This document shows positions 1 through 8,839 of a stretch of 60,636 nt of DNA, piece by piece. How positions within the stretch are numbered: the first letter of the stretch is position 1; every line of letters begins with the position of its first letter. Origin of the DNA: Bacteroidaceae bacterium. Lineage in GTDB: Bacteria; Bacteroidota; Bacteroidia; Bacteroidales; Bacteroidaceae. The stretch is taken from NCBI GenBank assembly GCA_024401225.1, contig JAKSLM010000012.1:1-60636 (forward strand), in the 5' to 3' direction. The position numbers and the translations under genes were made by a program. The notes under the pieces were generated by a model, which saw only the letters and a list, made by a program, of their open reading frames with translations, was not told the origin of the DNA and searched no databases.

Positions 1-1139
1 TCGTCGCCCATATCGTGGCCCGGCACCTTGGTCATCCGTCGGTATTCATCCATTGCCGTGGCACGTGAGGTGGTCTCAACCACATGGTGCTGCTCTATGA
101 GGTCAATCATAGTCTGCGGATCCTCCATGAGAATGCAGCCTCGGGTGCGATCGGCCACCTTGCGTCGCATGTCAGCCAGATACTGGGAGTTGCGGTAGAG
201 GTCGACCATGTTGCTTGCATCCTCGTTGATGAAGTCAGTCGCCATCTGAATCACCGGACAGAACTCCAACGCTCCTGAAGGCGATATGTGGTGGCTCATG
301 CCCGTTGCACCCGGACACATAGCCTTGCCGTCAGCATCCCAGTACACATCGATCAATATCACAGGGGCATCGTGACGCTCCTTTACAAGGAACTGTCGCA
401 ACTTGCGTATCTCATCCTTGTCGAGAGCATTCTCCGGATGCGCATCGGCTCCCACCGGGCGGTAGATGTAGTACCACAGATAGGCAGCACCTTCCTTTGC
501 CACACGTTCTATATGTTCACGGCTCACCAGTTCGTTGAAATTGCTCTTGCAGATGCTGGCTGCAATGCCAAATAGCAGTCCTGCCTTACGGCACGCCCTT
601 ACTCCGCGCAGCGTACGACTGTACACCTCGTCCTGTCCTCGGCGTCGGTCGCTCTCCACCTCCAGTCCCTCCATGCTTATCAGCACGGTCACATTGCCTG
701 CCTCACGCAGCTGCATGGCTATGTCGTCAGTCAGCAGGGTGCCGTTGGTGAAGAGTTGGAAGTAGCAGTCCGAATGGCGCTTGAACAGGTCGATCAGTCC
801 CTTGTAGAGCAATGGCTCGCCACCGAGTATGCCGAAGAAATACGACCCTTGTTCACGGCTTGCCTTGATGATGCCGTCCACCTGCTTGATGTCGAGACTG
901 TTCCGTCCGCCTTTCGACACCCAGCAGCCAGAGCATGCCAGGTTGCATCGCTCGGTGATGGAGATCATGTTGAATGCAGGGAAGAATGGCTTGCCCTTCT
1001 TCATGCGGCGCTCGAAGCGGGACATGTTGATGAGGTTTCGCATACCGAAATTGTATACGAACTTCCACAGCAGGCGCACCGGAGTCTGTCTCACCACCCG
1101 GCATCCCGTATTCAGTATCGATGTGTAGTCACTTATCAT
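1..1139 (-). CDS. Radical SAM/SPASM-like protein (partial, runs off left edge)
   Basis: Translated leftward from the ATG at 1139; about 379 residues are visible and the frame is still open at base 1, so the C-terminus lies outside the window. The radical SAM cluster motif CNLACSGC (CxxxCxxC) is at residues 65-72 and GGEP follows about 40 residues later, as in the family that binds a 4Fe-4S cluster and cleaves S-adenosylmethionine. Later cysteines (PGATG with CP, EFCPV, GCILM) could ligate an auxiliary SPASM-type cluster. The start lies 14 bases after the stop of the ferredoxin gene, so the two are surely co-transcribed and the ferredoxin may supply electrons. The substrate cannot be told; peptide or sulfatase maturation and lipid or cofactor chemistry are all possible. 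Confidence 0.85.
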   Translation of the reverse strand, partial: MISDYTSILNTGCRVVRQTPVRLLWKFVYNFGMRNLINMSRFERRMKKGKPFFPAFNMISITERCNLACSGCWVSKGGRNSLDIKQVDGIIKASREQGSYFFGILGGEPLLYKGLIDLFKRHSDCYFQLFTNGTLLTDDIAMQLREAGNVTVLISMEGLEVESDRRRGQDEVYSRTLRGVRACRKAGLLFGIAASICKSNFNELVSREHIERVAKEGAAYLWYYIYRPVGADAHPENALDKDEIRKLRQFLVKERHDAPVILIDVYWDADGKAMCPGATGMSHHISPSGALEFCPVIQMATDFINEDASNMVDLYRNSQYLADMRRKVADRTRGCILMEDPQTMIDLIEQHHVVETTSRATAMDEYRRMTKVPGHDMGD

Positions 1140-1153
1140 GTTTGTCTATCGTT

Positions 1154-1864
1154 CTACTTATTCTTCAGCAGGGCCACGCGCTGCTTGCGGGCATTCAGTC
1201 GGTCGCGGAGTGTGTCAGCATACACATTCTTCATGTTGACGCTCACCACCTGCTCCTCAGCCTCGCTGCCTCCGTTGATTGGGGAGTGAGTGTACTTAGG
1301 GAAGATGATGGCTCCTGCAGGACAATTGCGGGCACATGCCGGGCAGTTGTTCTTGCAATGCGTTGGGTTCACCACCCTCACGCGATCATCCCTCATCTCG
1401 TACACTCCGAATGGGCAGAACTCAAAACACTTGCCGCACTCGCAGCACTCATCCTTATCAATGGTTGGGTACCACGCATCCGTTCCCTGTTTTGGTGCGA
1501 AGCCCTTCAGCATCTGCTCATATCGGGCCACAGCCTCATCCAAAGCATCCTTTGCCAACTGGTCGGCATCAACGCCTATCCTTGTCAGGGCATCCTTTGC
1601 ATCCACTCCACGCAGGCTCACCATCTCGCATCCATCCACACCGGCATAGGCCATCAGGCTCTTTACCGCTCTCTCGTGGCACGCCACAATGGTCGCACCC
1701 TCCATCTGCTTCACGCGCTCATCGCCCGTCTCTATCCATTCGCACAGATCGTCAGCCAGCACAACGTCAAAACCCGCCACAGAAACTGCGGCGGCAACAT
1801 AAGCAATGTCCCGTAAGTCAAGAAACGTACGAGAACTGCATGCACACATTATTATAGTTTTCAC
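1154..1864 (-). CDS. Ferredoxin-like protein with two C-terminal 4Fe-4S clusters
   Basis: A 236-residue protein whose first 125 residues are an uncharacterised domain (several Cys near the start: MCACSS). It is followed by two 4Fe-4S ferredoxin motifs: C140-x2-C143-x2-C146-x3-C150-P and C170-x3-C174-x2-C177-x3-C181-P. The second has a three-residue first spacer, a common variant. No signal peptide is seen, so it should act in the cytoplasm as an electron carrier. It is the first gene of a two-gene operon with the radical SAM protein downstream, which needs a low-potential reductant; that partnership is inferred from the 14-base gap. A TATATTTG -7 box lies 45 bases upstream. Confidence 0.85.
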   Translation of the reverse strand: MKTIIMCACSSRTFLDLRDIAYVAAAVSVAGFDVVLADDLCEWIETGDERVKQMEGATIVACHERAVKSLMAYAGVDGCEMVSLRGVDAKDALTRIGVDADQLAKDALDEAVARYEQMLKGFAPKQGTDAWYPTIDKDECCECGKCFEFCPFGVYEMRDDRVRVVNPTHCKNNCPACARNCPAGAIIFPKYTHSPINGGSEAEEQVVSVNMKNVYADTLRDRLNARKQRVALLKNK

Positions 1865-1908
1865 AATCTATATGATTCGATTTTATGCAGTGAGTTTAAT
1901 TTGCTTTG

Positions 1909-1916
1909 CAAATATA
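1909..1916 (-). promoter_or_regulatory. Bacteroidetes -7 box (TATATTTG) for the ferredoxin/radical SAM operon
   Basis: Read leftward the bases are TATATTTG, a full match to the TAnnTTTG -7 element of Bacteroidetes housekeeping promoters. It lies 45 bases before the ferredoxin ATG in a gene-free AT-rich gap. A matching -33 element was not clear. Confidence 0.6.
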
Positions 1917-2007
1917 CAACAAATTATCCGCACAAATAGACCAATCGACTCATACGTCCTACTCATAGTATGCAAAATGCGATAAAAAGTACATATAAAA
2001 GTGAAAA

Positions 2008-3966
2008 TTATTCCTTATCCACCAGATGCAGTATAAAGTCAAACTTTGCACCCTTGGTGTAAGTCGTATCGAGGCGCACCACGCCACCCATCGCCTCGGC
2101 TATGGTCCAGCATATGTTCAGGCCTATGCCGTGACTGTCCACGATGCCTCGCTGCACGAAGCGCTCGAACAGGTTGTCGCGTATGTCCGCAGGCACACCT
2201 TCACCCGTATCAATCACGGAGAACTGCACCGTGCCCTTATCCTCCTGCACCTCGCAGTCGAGCACTATCTCGCCCTGGCTGGTGTGCTTGCATGCGTTGG
2301 TAAGGAAATTGACAAGCACCTGCTGCACGCGGCGCCTATCGGTCATGATCTTGTATTTGTCGTCTACGTTCGAAGTGAAGCGCATCTGCACACCATCCGG
2401 CGCACGGAACTCCACACACTTCAGTATGTTCTTGCACATATCATTGCACGCCACACTCTTGTACACTACGTGGAGATCACCATTCTCTATCTCGCTCAGG
2501 TTCAGGATGTCGTCCACAAGCATGAGCAGCACTTCCGAGTTGCTCGAAATGTAGTTGACATACTGATCCTTCTCCTCCTGCGTGTTCGAACCGTCAGGCA
2601 GGGCAAGCAACTGCGAAAATCCAAGTATGGCATTGAGTGGAGTGCGCACATCGTGACTCATGTTCTGCAGGAACGCCGACTTGCGCTCGCTGTCGCGTAC
2701 CGCCTTCTCGCGCTCGCTCGATAGTTCCTTGGTCTTCCTGCGTACGAGCAGCATGCGGAGCTTCTGTCGTTGCTGATAGACGCGGAAATGTGCCATAGTA
2801 ACGATGATGGCAATGAAGAGAATGAAAGCACCCACGCCGATGAGTATCAGGCGTCTGTTGCTCTTATCCAACTCAGCCTCCTGCCTTCTCAGCCTCTGTA
2901 TCATGCCCAGGTCGCCCATAGCAGAGTTCAGCACCTCGGTGTTGATCGACATACGAAGCGAATCCTCAAGGTTCATACCCTTGGCAAGCCACTCATGAGC
3001 CGGTTGCCAATCGCCCTTCATGCCATATATCTCACTCCATGTCAGATACTTATTGTAGAGAGGATCCTTCACATTGTCCACCATGGCAATAGCATCGTCA
3101 TAGTTGCCGTCCATCGCCACGCGTATGGCTTTCACGTATGCATACTCAGCGTATGCACCCATCTCCTCAGCATCGGTGTTCTGCAGCATCTGATCGTAGC
3201 ACTTCACGAACCTTGCCTCATCTCCCTGCTTCCAGTAGCATATAGCCCTGTACACATGCACCAGAGGCTCCGTAGGCGAAGTCTGCTCCGACTGCTGCAG
3301 ATATTCGAGAGCCGCCTTGTAGTCCTTCATGCGTATGCAGTTGCCCGCCATGTAGCAGAGCGACTGGGCCTTAGGCATCACGCCACGATCACCAAACGTA
3401 TCGATACACACAATAGCATCTCTGAACACCTCGTTCGACTGGGTATAGTTCTCACGAGCAGCAAGCATCGCACCCAAGCTGACATATCCGCTGTACAGGG
3501 CATACATGTCGCCCGTCTTCTTAGCTTCGCGTACTATTCGTTCAGAAGTGATCTGTGCCTCATAGAAGTTGTCCAGACTCATGTAGAGCGACACCAGGTT
3601 GGTCAGTTCGTTGAAGTAGAGGTCGTCGTAATGCAGTCGCTTAGTCTGCTCCAGTACCACATTGACATACTTGAGAGCCACCACCGAGTCGTTAGCCTCG
3701 ATAGCCCTGTACGAAAGCAGAATGTTAGCAAGGCACTCATACTTCTCGCCATTATACTTCTTGCCTTCAGTCAGCAGACTATCGATAAACGAAGTAACCC
3801 AATCCTTCCCCAGATCCACTACGGCATCCGAGAATCGATAGAGTACTGGTTCAGGAATCTCCTTCGTTTTGCGATCACTGCCCTGAGCAAACAGCGCATT
3901 TCGCCCGCTAACGAAGAGTAGCATGACACATGATAAAAGTACAATGTATCGCTTGAAATTCGACAT
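2008..3966 (-). CDS. TPR-containing membrane sensor histidine kinase
   Basis: A 652-residue protein: a signal peptide or N-terminal anchor (about 1-28), then a periplasmic helical region with TPR-like repeats (about 50-350), one membrane helix (about 375-397), a short coiled coil, and a cytoplasmic kinase. The H-box is MSHDVRTPLN with phospho-acceptor His438. The N-box is NFLTNACKH, G1 is DTGEGVP and G2 is HGIGLN, so the HisKA and HATPase_c domains are complete. There is no receiver domain and no response regulator gene nearby, so this is an orphan kinase. It has the same architecture and length as the kinase at 52441-54387, and the two are probably paralogues. Ligand unknown. Confidence 0.9.
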   Translation of the reverse strand: MSNFKRYIVLLSCVMLLFVSGRNALFAQGSDRKTKEIPEPVLYRFSDAVVDLGKDWVTSFIDSLLTEGKKYNGEKYECLANILLSYRAIEANDSVVALKYVNVVLEQTKRLHYDDLYFNELTNLVSLYMSLDNFYEAQITSERIVREAKKTGDMYALYSGYVSLGAMLAARENYTQSNEVFRDAIVCIDTFGDRGVMPKAQSLCYMAGNCIRMKDYKAALEYLQQSEQTSPTEPLVHVYRAICYWKQGDEARFVKCYDQMLQNTDAEEMGAYAEYAYVKAIRVAMDGNYDDAIAMVDNVKDPLYNKYLTWSEIYGMKGDWQPAHEWLAKGMNLEDSLRMSINTEVLNSAMGDLGMIQRLRRQEAELDKSNRRLILIGVGAFILFIAIIVTMAHFRVYQQRQKLRMLLVRRKTKELSSEREKAVRDSERKSAFLQNMSHDVRTPLNAILGFSQLLALPDGSNTQEEKDQYVNYISSNSEVLLMLVDDILNLSEIENGDLHVVYKSVACNDMCKNILKCVEFRAPDGVQMRFTSNVDDKYKIMTDRRRVQQVLVNFLTNACKHTSQGEIVLDCEVQEDKGTVQFSVIDTGEGVPADIRDNLFERFVQRGIVDSHGIGLNICWTIAEAMGGVVRLDTTYTKGAKFDFILHLVDKE

Positions 3967-4017
3967 TTTTTCAGCTATTGTGTGTGATTCGTATTCGCAT
4001 TTTTATGATATCGACTG

Positions 4018-4025
4018 CAAAGATA
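4018..4025 (-). promoter_or_regulatory. -7 box (TATCTTTG) for the sensor kinase
   Basis: The leftward strand reads TATCTTTG, a perfect TAnnTTTG match, 52 bases before the kinase ATG at 3966. Confidence 0.6.
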
Positions 4026-4290
4026 TACAATAAAAAGAATATCTCCAAACTTTTTCCCAACTTTTTAAAAACCTCTACACTCATTGAGTAGCGAAACAAG
4101 GAATCACCCACACAAAATGCCTTTGTGTATTTTCTATCATCAGAAACTGCCATTATTCTATGTGCTACATTCTTCTGCTCAAACATTGAGTCCCTTTGGG
4201 TAGTCTTTTTTATGCCTTATTCCTAAGATCTGTTGACTGGGTTAAAATTGTAACTGAAAATGGTTGACCACCACCGCTATAAAAGGGAAA

Positions 4291-4415
4291 CTCCTTATAA
4301 GGATTCGGTCGAACCATTGCAAGGAGTTGGCTAAATGATTGCAAGGAGTTGAGCATTTCCTTGCAAGGAAACAACGAAGTCCTTGCAAGGAGTTGGCCAC
4401 CTCCTTGCAAGGACC
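4291..4415. repeat. Cluster of CCTTGCAAGG palindromes and half-sites
   Basis: Within the roughly 600-base gene-free gap 3967-4573 there are three full CCTTGCAAGG palindromes (4359-4368, 4381-4390, 4403-4412) and two variants ATTGCAAGGAGTTG (about 4316-4329 and 4338-4351). A related CTCCTTATAAGGA is at 4291-4303. Several copies are followed by AGTTGG. The same palindrome recurs at 33.76-33.80 kb and 36.36-36.40 kb, always between genes, so this is a dispersed intergenic family. Function unknown. Apart from this cluster and the kinase promoter I see nothing else in the gap. Confidence 0.75.
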
Positions 4416-4548
4416 TTACGAATTAGAGAGTACGAGAGTTTCGGAAAACTCAAAACAGAATAAAGGTGGGTTCTATAAATTTCTACCGATAGAATATTAA
4501 TAATTATGGGCTCTCGTTGAAAGTGTCTTCACTCTTAGTTATTCACTT

Positions 4549-4568
4549 ACAAGTTGAGCGAAACTTGT
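4549..4568 (-). terminator. Hairpin after the last gene of the SusCD locus (weak terminator candidate)
   Basis: ACAAGTT/AACTTGT form a perfect 7-bp stem with a 6-base loop, starting six bases beyond the stop of the repeat protein. There is no clear T-run after it, so as an intrinsic terminator it is only tentative. Confidence 0.35.
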
Positions 4569-4573
4569 ATCTA

Positions 4574-5932
4574 TTACTTCATCTGTACAGCGTTGACAGA
4601 ATACTTCTTGCCACCAGCGAGGATAATGATCTTGCCACCTTCGATCACCTTCTTGGCAACCTTAGCTGTACCAGCAGCTACGGCATTGATGCCAGAAGCA
4701 CCAGCTACTGTGAAGGTGAGAGTTGGGAGATCCTTCTCTACTGAGCAGAGCATATCCATAGTCATATAGTCCTGAATCTCAACCTTTGTGGCCTTGATAG
4801 TGTATGTCTTGCCAGCCTCAAGGTTAGAGATATATAAATTCTTGGATGTTTCCTCGCACGAGAAGCCGCCTACATTGCTTGCAATCTTCTCGCCAGCCTC
4901 ATTGTACACTTCATATTCTACTGATGCAAATGGCATCTGAACTGCAGAAGCATCGTTGATAGTAGCCACGTAGTTGAAAGTGATCTTGAAGTCACCATCC
5001 TCATCGATCTGCTCGCCTTCTGCTACTGTGAACTTCATGTCGCTCATAGTGATAGCCTGCTGTGCGTTAGGATCCTTAACCTTAAATGTCAACTTAGGAA
5101 GACCGCTTGTAAGTGTGAGCACAGGGTCACTACCTACACCGTACACGTCGAGCTGTGTAGCAAGGAAGTAGTATGTCTTGCCTGCAGTAAGACCTGAGAT
5201 GTAGACGTTGCGTGACGACTCTGTGAGCTGGAAGTCGCGCTTGCCAGTAGCTACTATAGCATAGTTCTCATCGTATACCTCATACTTGAGCAAACCAATG
5301 AGGTCCTCTGGCTTGATGTTCTCGTCGTTGACCTTTGCAGTATAGCTGAATGTAACTGCATAATCGCCATCCTCATCGATGAGTGCATTACGGTCGTACG
5401 ACATCTTCATATCCTTCACCTCTACAGGGATCACCTCGCCTGCTACAGGAGTGAACTGGAGCGTAGGAAGGCCCTCGGTGATGGAGTAAAGCTCCTCGCC
5501 CTCAAATACTGTTTCCCAATCGATCTTTGAGTTGTCCTTGACAACGAGCTGATCAACCTTGATGGTGTATGTCTTACCACCAACGAGGTTGGAAACATAG
5601 ATGTTGCGTGCAGTTTGTGTCAAGTTGAGAGTCCAATCCTCGCTCTCTACTACAGTGTTTCTGTCAGCATCGTATACTGATATGGCAATGGTAACGGAAG
5701 GCATGATGTTCTCATCGAGTACCTCAACCTTATAGTTGAATGTTACCTTGAAGTCGCCATCCTCATCAATCTGCTCGCCTTCTGCTACAGTAAGGCTCAT
5801 GTCGCTGATCACGACTTTATTATCAGCAGTTGTGAGAGTAGTGTTGTTTGTGAGTGTTGTAACCTCTGCATTGGCACCGAGAGTAAAGAGTGCCATGGCA
5901 ATAGTCAGACATGTTTTGTAAAATCTTTTCAT
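4574..5932 (-). CDS. Secreted protein with three Ig/FN3-like repeats
   Basis: A 452-residue protein with a Sec signal peptide ending near ANA (residue 22). It holds three copies of a module of about 120 residues. Each has an (A/E)x(Q/L)IDEDGD(F/Y) motif followed by a VTFxY strand, and each ends in (N/S)(I/V/L)Y(V/I)S(N/G)L followed by GKTY, as expected of a beta-sandwich. Residues about 415-452 carry a Prevotella-type tail: a KKVIEGGKIIILAGGKKYSV stretch, seen at the end of many secreted Prevotella proteins and possibly a sorting or anchoring signal. It is last in the leftward SusC-SusD-TlpA locus, 191 bases after the preceding gene. IDEDGD may bind calcium. Substrate or partner unknown. Confidence 0.75.
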   Translation of the reverse strand: MKRFYKTCLTIAMALFTLGANAEVTTLTNNTTLTTADNKVVISDMSLTVAEGEQIDEDGDFKVTFNYKVEVLDENIMPSVTIAISVYDADRNTVVESEDWTLNLTQTARNIYVSNLVGGKTYTIKVDQLVVKDNSKIDWETVFEGEELYSITEGLPTLQFTPVAGEVIPVEVKDMKMSYDRNALIDEDGDYAVTFSYTAKVNDENIKPEDLIGLLKYEVYDENYAIVATGKRDFQLTESSRNVYISGLTAGKTYYFLATQLDVYGVGSDPVLTLTSGLPKLTFKVKDPNAQQAITMSDMKFTVAEGEQIDEDGDFKITFNYVATINDASAVQMPFASVEYEVYNEAGEKIASNVGGFSCEETSKNLYISNLEAGKTYTIKATKVEIQDYMTMDMLCSVEKDLPTLTFTVAGASGINAVAAGTAKVAKKVIEGGKIIILAGGKKYSVNAVQMK

Positions 5933-6023
5933 TCGCTTGTTTTTGTTTATTGATTAATAAATGTATGATTATTTTTATGGTTCTACAGGATTTTGTGTAA
6001 AAGTGCCCTTTGGACCAATAAGA

Positions 6024-6084
6024 AAAACAAAAGAACCTTTAGCTCGGCGTAGCCAAAACATTGGAAAACAAAAGAACCTTTAGC
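6024..6084. repeat. Two direct copies of a 20-bp sequence
   Basis: AAAACAAAAGAACCTTTAGC occurs exactly at 6024-6043 and again at 6065-6084, 41 bases apart, in the 191-base gap between the two last genes of the SusCD locus. It is too short to be mobile DNA by itself; a regulator site or RNA-level element is possible. Confidence 0.7.
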
Positions 6085-6123
6085 ATCGACCGAATGCAAC
6101 TTAAGCACATGCGAAAGTTGTAT

Positions 6124-7485
6124 TTATTCCATAGGCATAGCCACCATGCCGAGCGCCTCAATGGTTTTAGGATCGGAAGGGCGAGTCATGTCAGGATTGT
6201 TGATGCGTCCGGTAGGATCGAGGAAGATGAAGCGTGGTATGGTCTGTACGCGATACTTGCGGAGGAAGTCGTTGTCCTCGCCTCCCCAGAGCTGCAAACC
6301 AGTCATGCCCTGTTCCTTCACCATCTTAGCCCATGCAGCCTTATCCTTGTCGCATGAGATGCTTACAAAGGCGATGTTCATGCCGTGAAGCATCTCCTCC
6401 AGCTTCTTGAGGTGTGGTATCTCACCCTTGCAAGGTACGCACCAAGTAGCCCAGATGTCGATGTAGACATACTTGCCACGAAGGTCGGCGAGAGTCCACT
6501 TCTTGCCATCGATATCCTCAAACTCGAAGTCAGGCGAAGGGCGTCCAGCCTTGAGCACATTGCCATTCTCCCAAGCAGTAGCGAAAGCTGCAGTAATCTC
6601 AGGATCAGTAACATTCTGTTCGAATATCTCCTTGATACGTTCAGCTCCATCGTTGCCATTGTTAGTTACGAGTGCTACGGCATTAGTGCCGATGAGGTAT
6701 TGGCGCAGATCGCTGTTCTTAACGTTGGCAGCCACATACTCGAGCACGGTAGTCACGGCTTTAGCCTGTCCCTCAGGTGTAGTATCAATGTCGGCATCGC
6801 GAAGGGCAAGCGCAGTCATAGCACTATACTGGAAGTTGGTGTACTCAGGCATCTGGATGAGCCAGAGTTCCTCGTTCGATGCCAGTTCCTGAAGCTTGTC
6901 GTACACAGGCTGGTCGCATGGCTTCTGCTGAGCATACTGTGCGAGAAATCCGTAGATCCAGTATGTGATGCGCTGACGCTCCTTAGCCACAAACTCCTTG
7001 TTGAGCTTCTTCGAATCGAGAATCTTGAAACAGTTGGTTGTATACTCATCGAGCAAAGGAAGGATGTCGTCAGGATCCTTGCCGAAGTCGCCCATAACAG
7101 GGCCCGGCAACTCGCCGCAGCTGAGGTAAGGATTGATCTGCGACTTCTTGCTTGTCACCTTGACTGTGAGAGCGGCAGGAGTGAGGTCGTACTCCATATT
7201 GAAGTCCTTACCTGGTTCGAGATATACGGTCGAACGCTTCCAACGGTATGTGATGACACCATAAGTTGGTTCCTTAACGCTGATTACTGCAGTACCCTCC
7301 GCGGTCTTGGTGGCAGCAGTAGTATCGCCAACCAATGTGAGCGGGATGATGGTATCGGTTTCTGCAAACTGAATTTCCACTTCCTGCAGACTTGTGTCGT
7401 GAGCCAGGAACTTGATGTTGACAGGCTTCTGCGCACTTGCTGTGATAGCGATGGCAGAAAGGAGCAATGCTAAAATTTTCTTCAT
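6124..7485 (-). CDS. Exported TlpA-like thiol-disulfide oxidoreductase with N-terminal DUF4369-like domain
   Basis: A 453-residue protein with a signal peptide ending at ITASA (residue 18). The N-terminal part (about 20-110) looks like the beta domain that often precedes TlpA/ResA thioredoxin domains in Bacteroidetes. The middle is helical. The C-terminal thioredoxin fold (about 315-450) contains WCVPC with redox cysteines at 349 and 352, and the cis-proline TIP. It should act in the periplasm or at the outer membrane. It follows another TlpA-like gene by 75 bases within the SusC/SusD locus, which suggests that the imported substrate carries disulfides or thiols; this is an inference from context. 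Confidence 0.85.
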   Translation of the reverse strand: MKKILALLLSAIAITASAQKPVNIKFLAHDTSLQEVEIQFAETDTIIPLTLVGDTTAATKTAEGTAVISVKEPTYGVITYRWKRSTVYLEPGKDFNMEYDLTPAALTVKVTSKKSQINPYLSCGELPGPVMGDFGKDPDDILPLLDEYTTNCFKILDSKKLNKEFVAKERQRITYWIYGFLAQYAQQKPCDQPVYDKLQELASNEELWLIQMPEYTNFQYSAMTALALRDADIDTTPEGQAKAVTTVLEYVAANVKNSDLRQYLIGTNAVALVTNNGNDGAERIKEIFEQNVTDPEITAAFATAWENGNVLKAGRPSPDFEFEDIDGKKWTLADLRGKYVYIDIWATWCVPCKGEIPHLKKLEEMLHGMNIAFVSISCDKDKAAWAKMVKEQGMTGLQLWGGEDNDFLRKYRVQTIPRFIFLDPTGRINNPDMTRPSDPKTIEALGMVAMPME

Positions 7486-7520
7486 AAATAGTATTTTAAT
7501 TATTCACATTAATTTCTTTT

Positions 7521-7555
7521 CCCTCTTTAACTTATCTCTTTTAACTTTTAACTTA
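7521..7555 (-). repeat. Heptamer-period repeat before the TlpA gene
   Basis: Read leftward, the gap between the two TlpA-like genes runs AAGTTAA AAGTTAA AAGAGAT AAGTTAA AGAGG, a degenerate 7-base period ending about 35 bases before the start of the next gene. It is one of seven such repeats in the window, each lying just upstream of a start codon. Confidence 0.65.
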
Positions 7556-7560
7556 CAAAA

Positions 7561-8817
7561 TCACTCTTCCACAAGAAGTGAGTCTATAAGCTTTGACTTC
7601 TCTTCGTTGTCAAGGTTTATTGCATTGTAGCGCACCACACCCTTTTTATCAATGAGAGTGACATGAGGAATGGCGAGCACACCGTAGTCGGTATTCATCA
7701 CATCCTCCTCAGTAATGCCGATATGCCAGTTGATATTCATGCCCTTCATATAGGCAGGGAAGCAGCCAAGCTCCTTTTCCGGATTGTTGCGGCACTGGAT
7801 GGTACGGTGGTTTGGAGTATCGACAAAGTAGCCCTGAAGCGAAGTGATGCCAAGTATCACAAGATCCTTGCCTTCATAGCGCTTCTGCAGTTCTGCAATC
7901 TCAGGGAACGACTGAATGCATGGCACGCACTTGGTACCCCAGAAGTCGATGAGCACCACCTTACCCTTGAGGTCGTCCATACGTGCTACTGGTACCGTAG
8001 CCACGCTGTCGCCCTGATCCTTGAACACGCGAAGGAAATGGAGTTCAGGAGCTTTGCTACCCACGAGGGTACCACATGCGAATGGACCTTCGAGGTACTT
8101 TATCTGTTCCTGGCATATCTTCTGCTTGCGCGCATTGTCAAGCTTCTTCTCCAACTGTTGATACTGACTGACGCATGCCTTGCGGATGGCTTCGCGATGT
8201 GCCACATCGATTTCGTCCACACGGGCTATGGAATTGAAAGCCTTTACGCAATCAAGGACTGAGAGTTCTGGCAACTGGCACTCCATGAAGCGGCGTATTG
8301 CCTCCGGGAATCCCTCCGTATGCCAATTGGCATCCTTCATGGTTGCAAGGGCGCTGAGCACTTCGAGTGCATAGTCATTGTGGGCGTCAATCTGCGACTG
8401 AAGGTCCTGAGCAGCAAGGAATCGGAGCAGCGCCTGTGTCTCCTTTGGAGAATGCATGAATCCATCGTTCTCAGGCATATACTTCCATGCCAGGAAGGCG
8501 AATGATGACTCCTTCTCTGCCTTCGATGTGAGTACAGGCTCAAGCCACTGGCGCAGATACTTGCTAAGGTTCAGGCCGCCTGCATCAAAGAGGAAGTCCA
8601 CCTGTACGGCCGTGATCTGCTTGAGATCGTAGTCCTTACTCCACTTTGCGGTCTCAGCATCAAAGGCAGCCTGCTTGCCTGCCTCGTCTGCCACGAGCGA
8701 GATAGCGTGTCCGGCTTCGCGGCACAGGTTCTTCAACGATTCGTCTGTAATCTTTTTTCCCATAGCCAACGTGCTAATGAGAGAAAACAGTAGTATAACA
8801 CATGTTCTCATGTTCAT
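7561..8817 (-). CDS. Exported TlpA/thioredoxin-fold protein
   Basis: A 418-residue protein with an N-terminal signal peptide (MNMRTCVILLFSLISTLAMG). Residues about 25-250 are helical and not recognised. The C-terminal thioredoxin domain (about 255-418) has GTKCVPC with redox cysteines 297 and 300 and the cis-Pro segment AIPHV. The usual WC before the active site is replaced by TKC. Extra cysteines near 342 and 352 may form a second pair. It starts 22 bases after the upstream lipoprotein gene, so it is translated from the same mRNA. Role inferred: thiol-disulfide exchange linked to SusC/SusD-mediated uptake. Confidence 0.8.
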   Translation of the reverse strand: MNMRTCVILLFSLISTLAMGKKITDESLKNLCREAGHAISLVADEAGKQAAFDAETAKWSKDYDLKQITAVQVDFLFDAGGLNLSKYLRQWLEPVLTSKAEKESSFAFLAWKYMPENDGFMHSPKETQALLRFLAAQDLQSQIDAHNDYALEVLSALATMKDANWHTEGFPEAIRRFMECQLPELSVLDCVKAFNSIARVDEIDVAHREAIRKACVSQYQQLEKKLDNARKQKICQEQIKYLEGPFACGTLVGSKAPELHFLRVFKDQGDSVATVPVARMDDLKGKVVLIDFWGTKCVPCIQSFPEIAELQKRYEGKDLVILGITSLQGYFVDTPNHRTIQCRNNPEKELGCFPAYMKGMNINWHIGITEEDVMNTDYGVLAIPHVTLIDKKGVVRYNAINLDNEEKSKLIDSLLVEE

Positions 8818-8839
8818 TGGGTATTATTTCTAAAGTAAA

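Noticed and set aside
6426-6435. A CCTTGCAAGG copy inside the TlpA gene
   Set aside because: It encodes the conserved CVPCKG active site and so is explained by the protein; not counted in the intergenic family.
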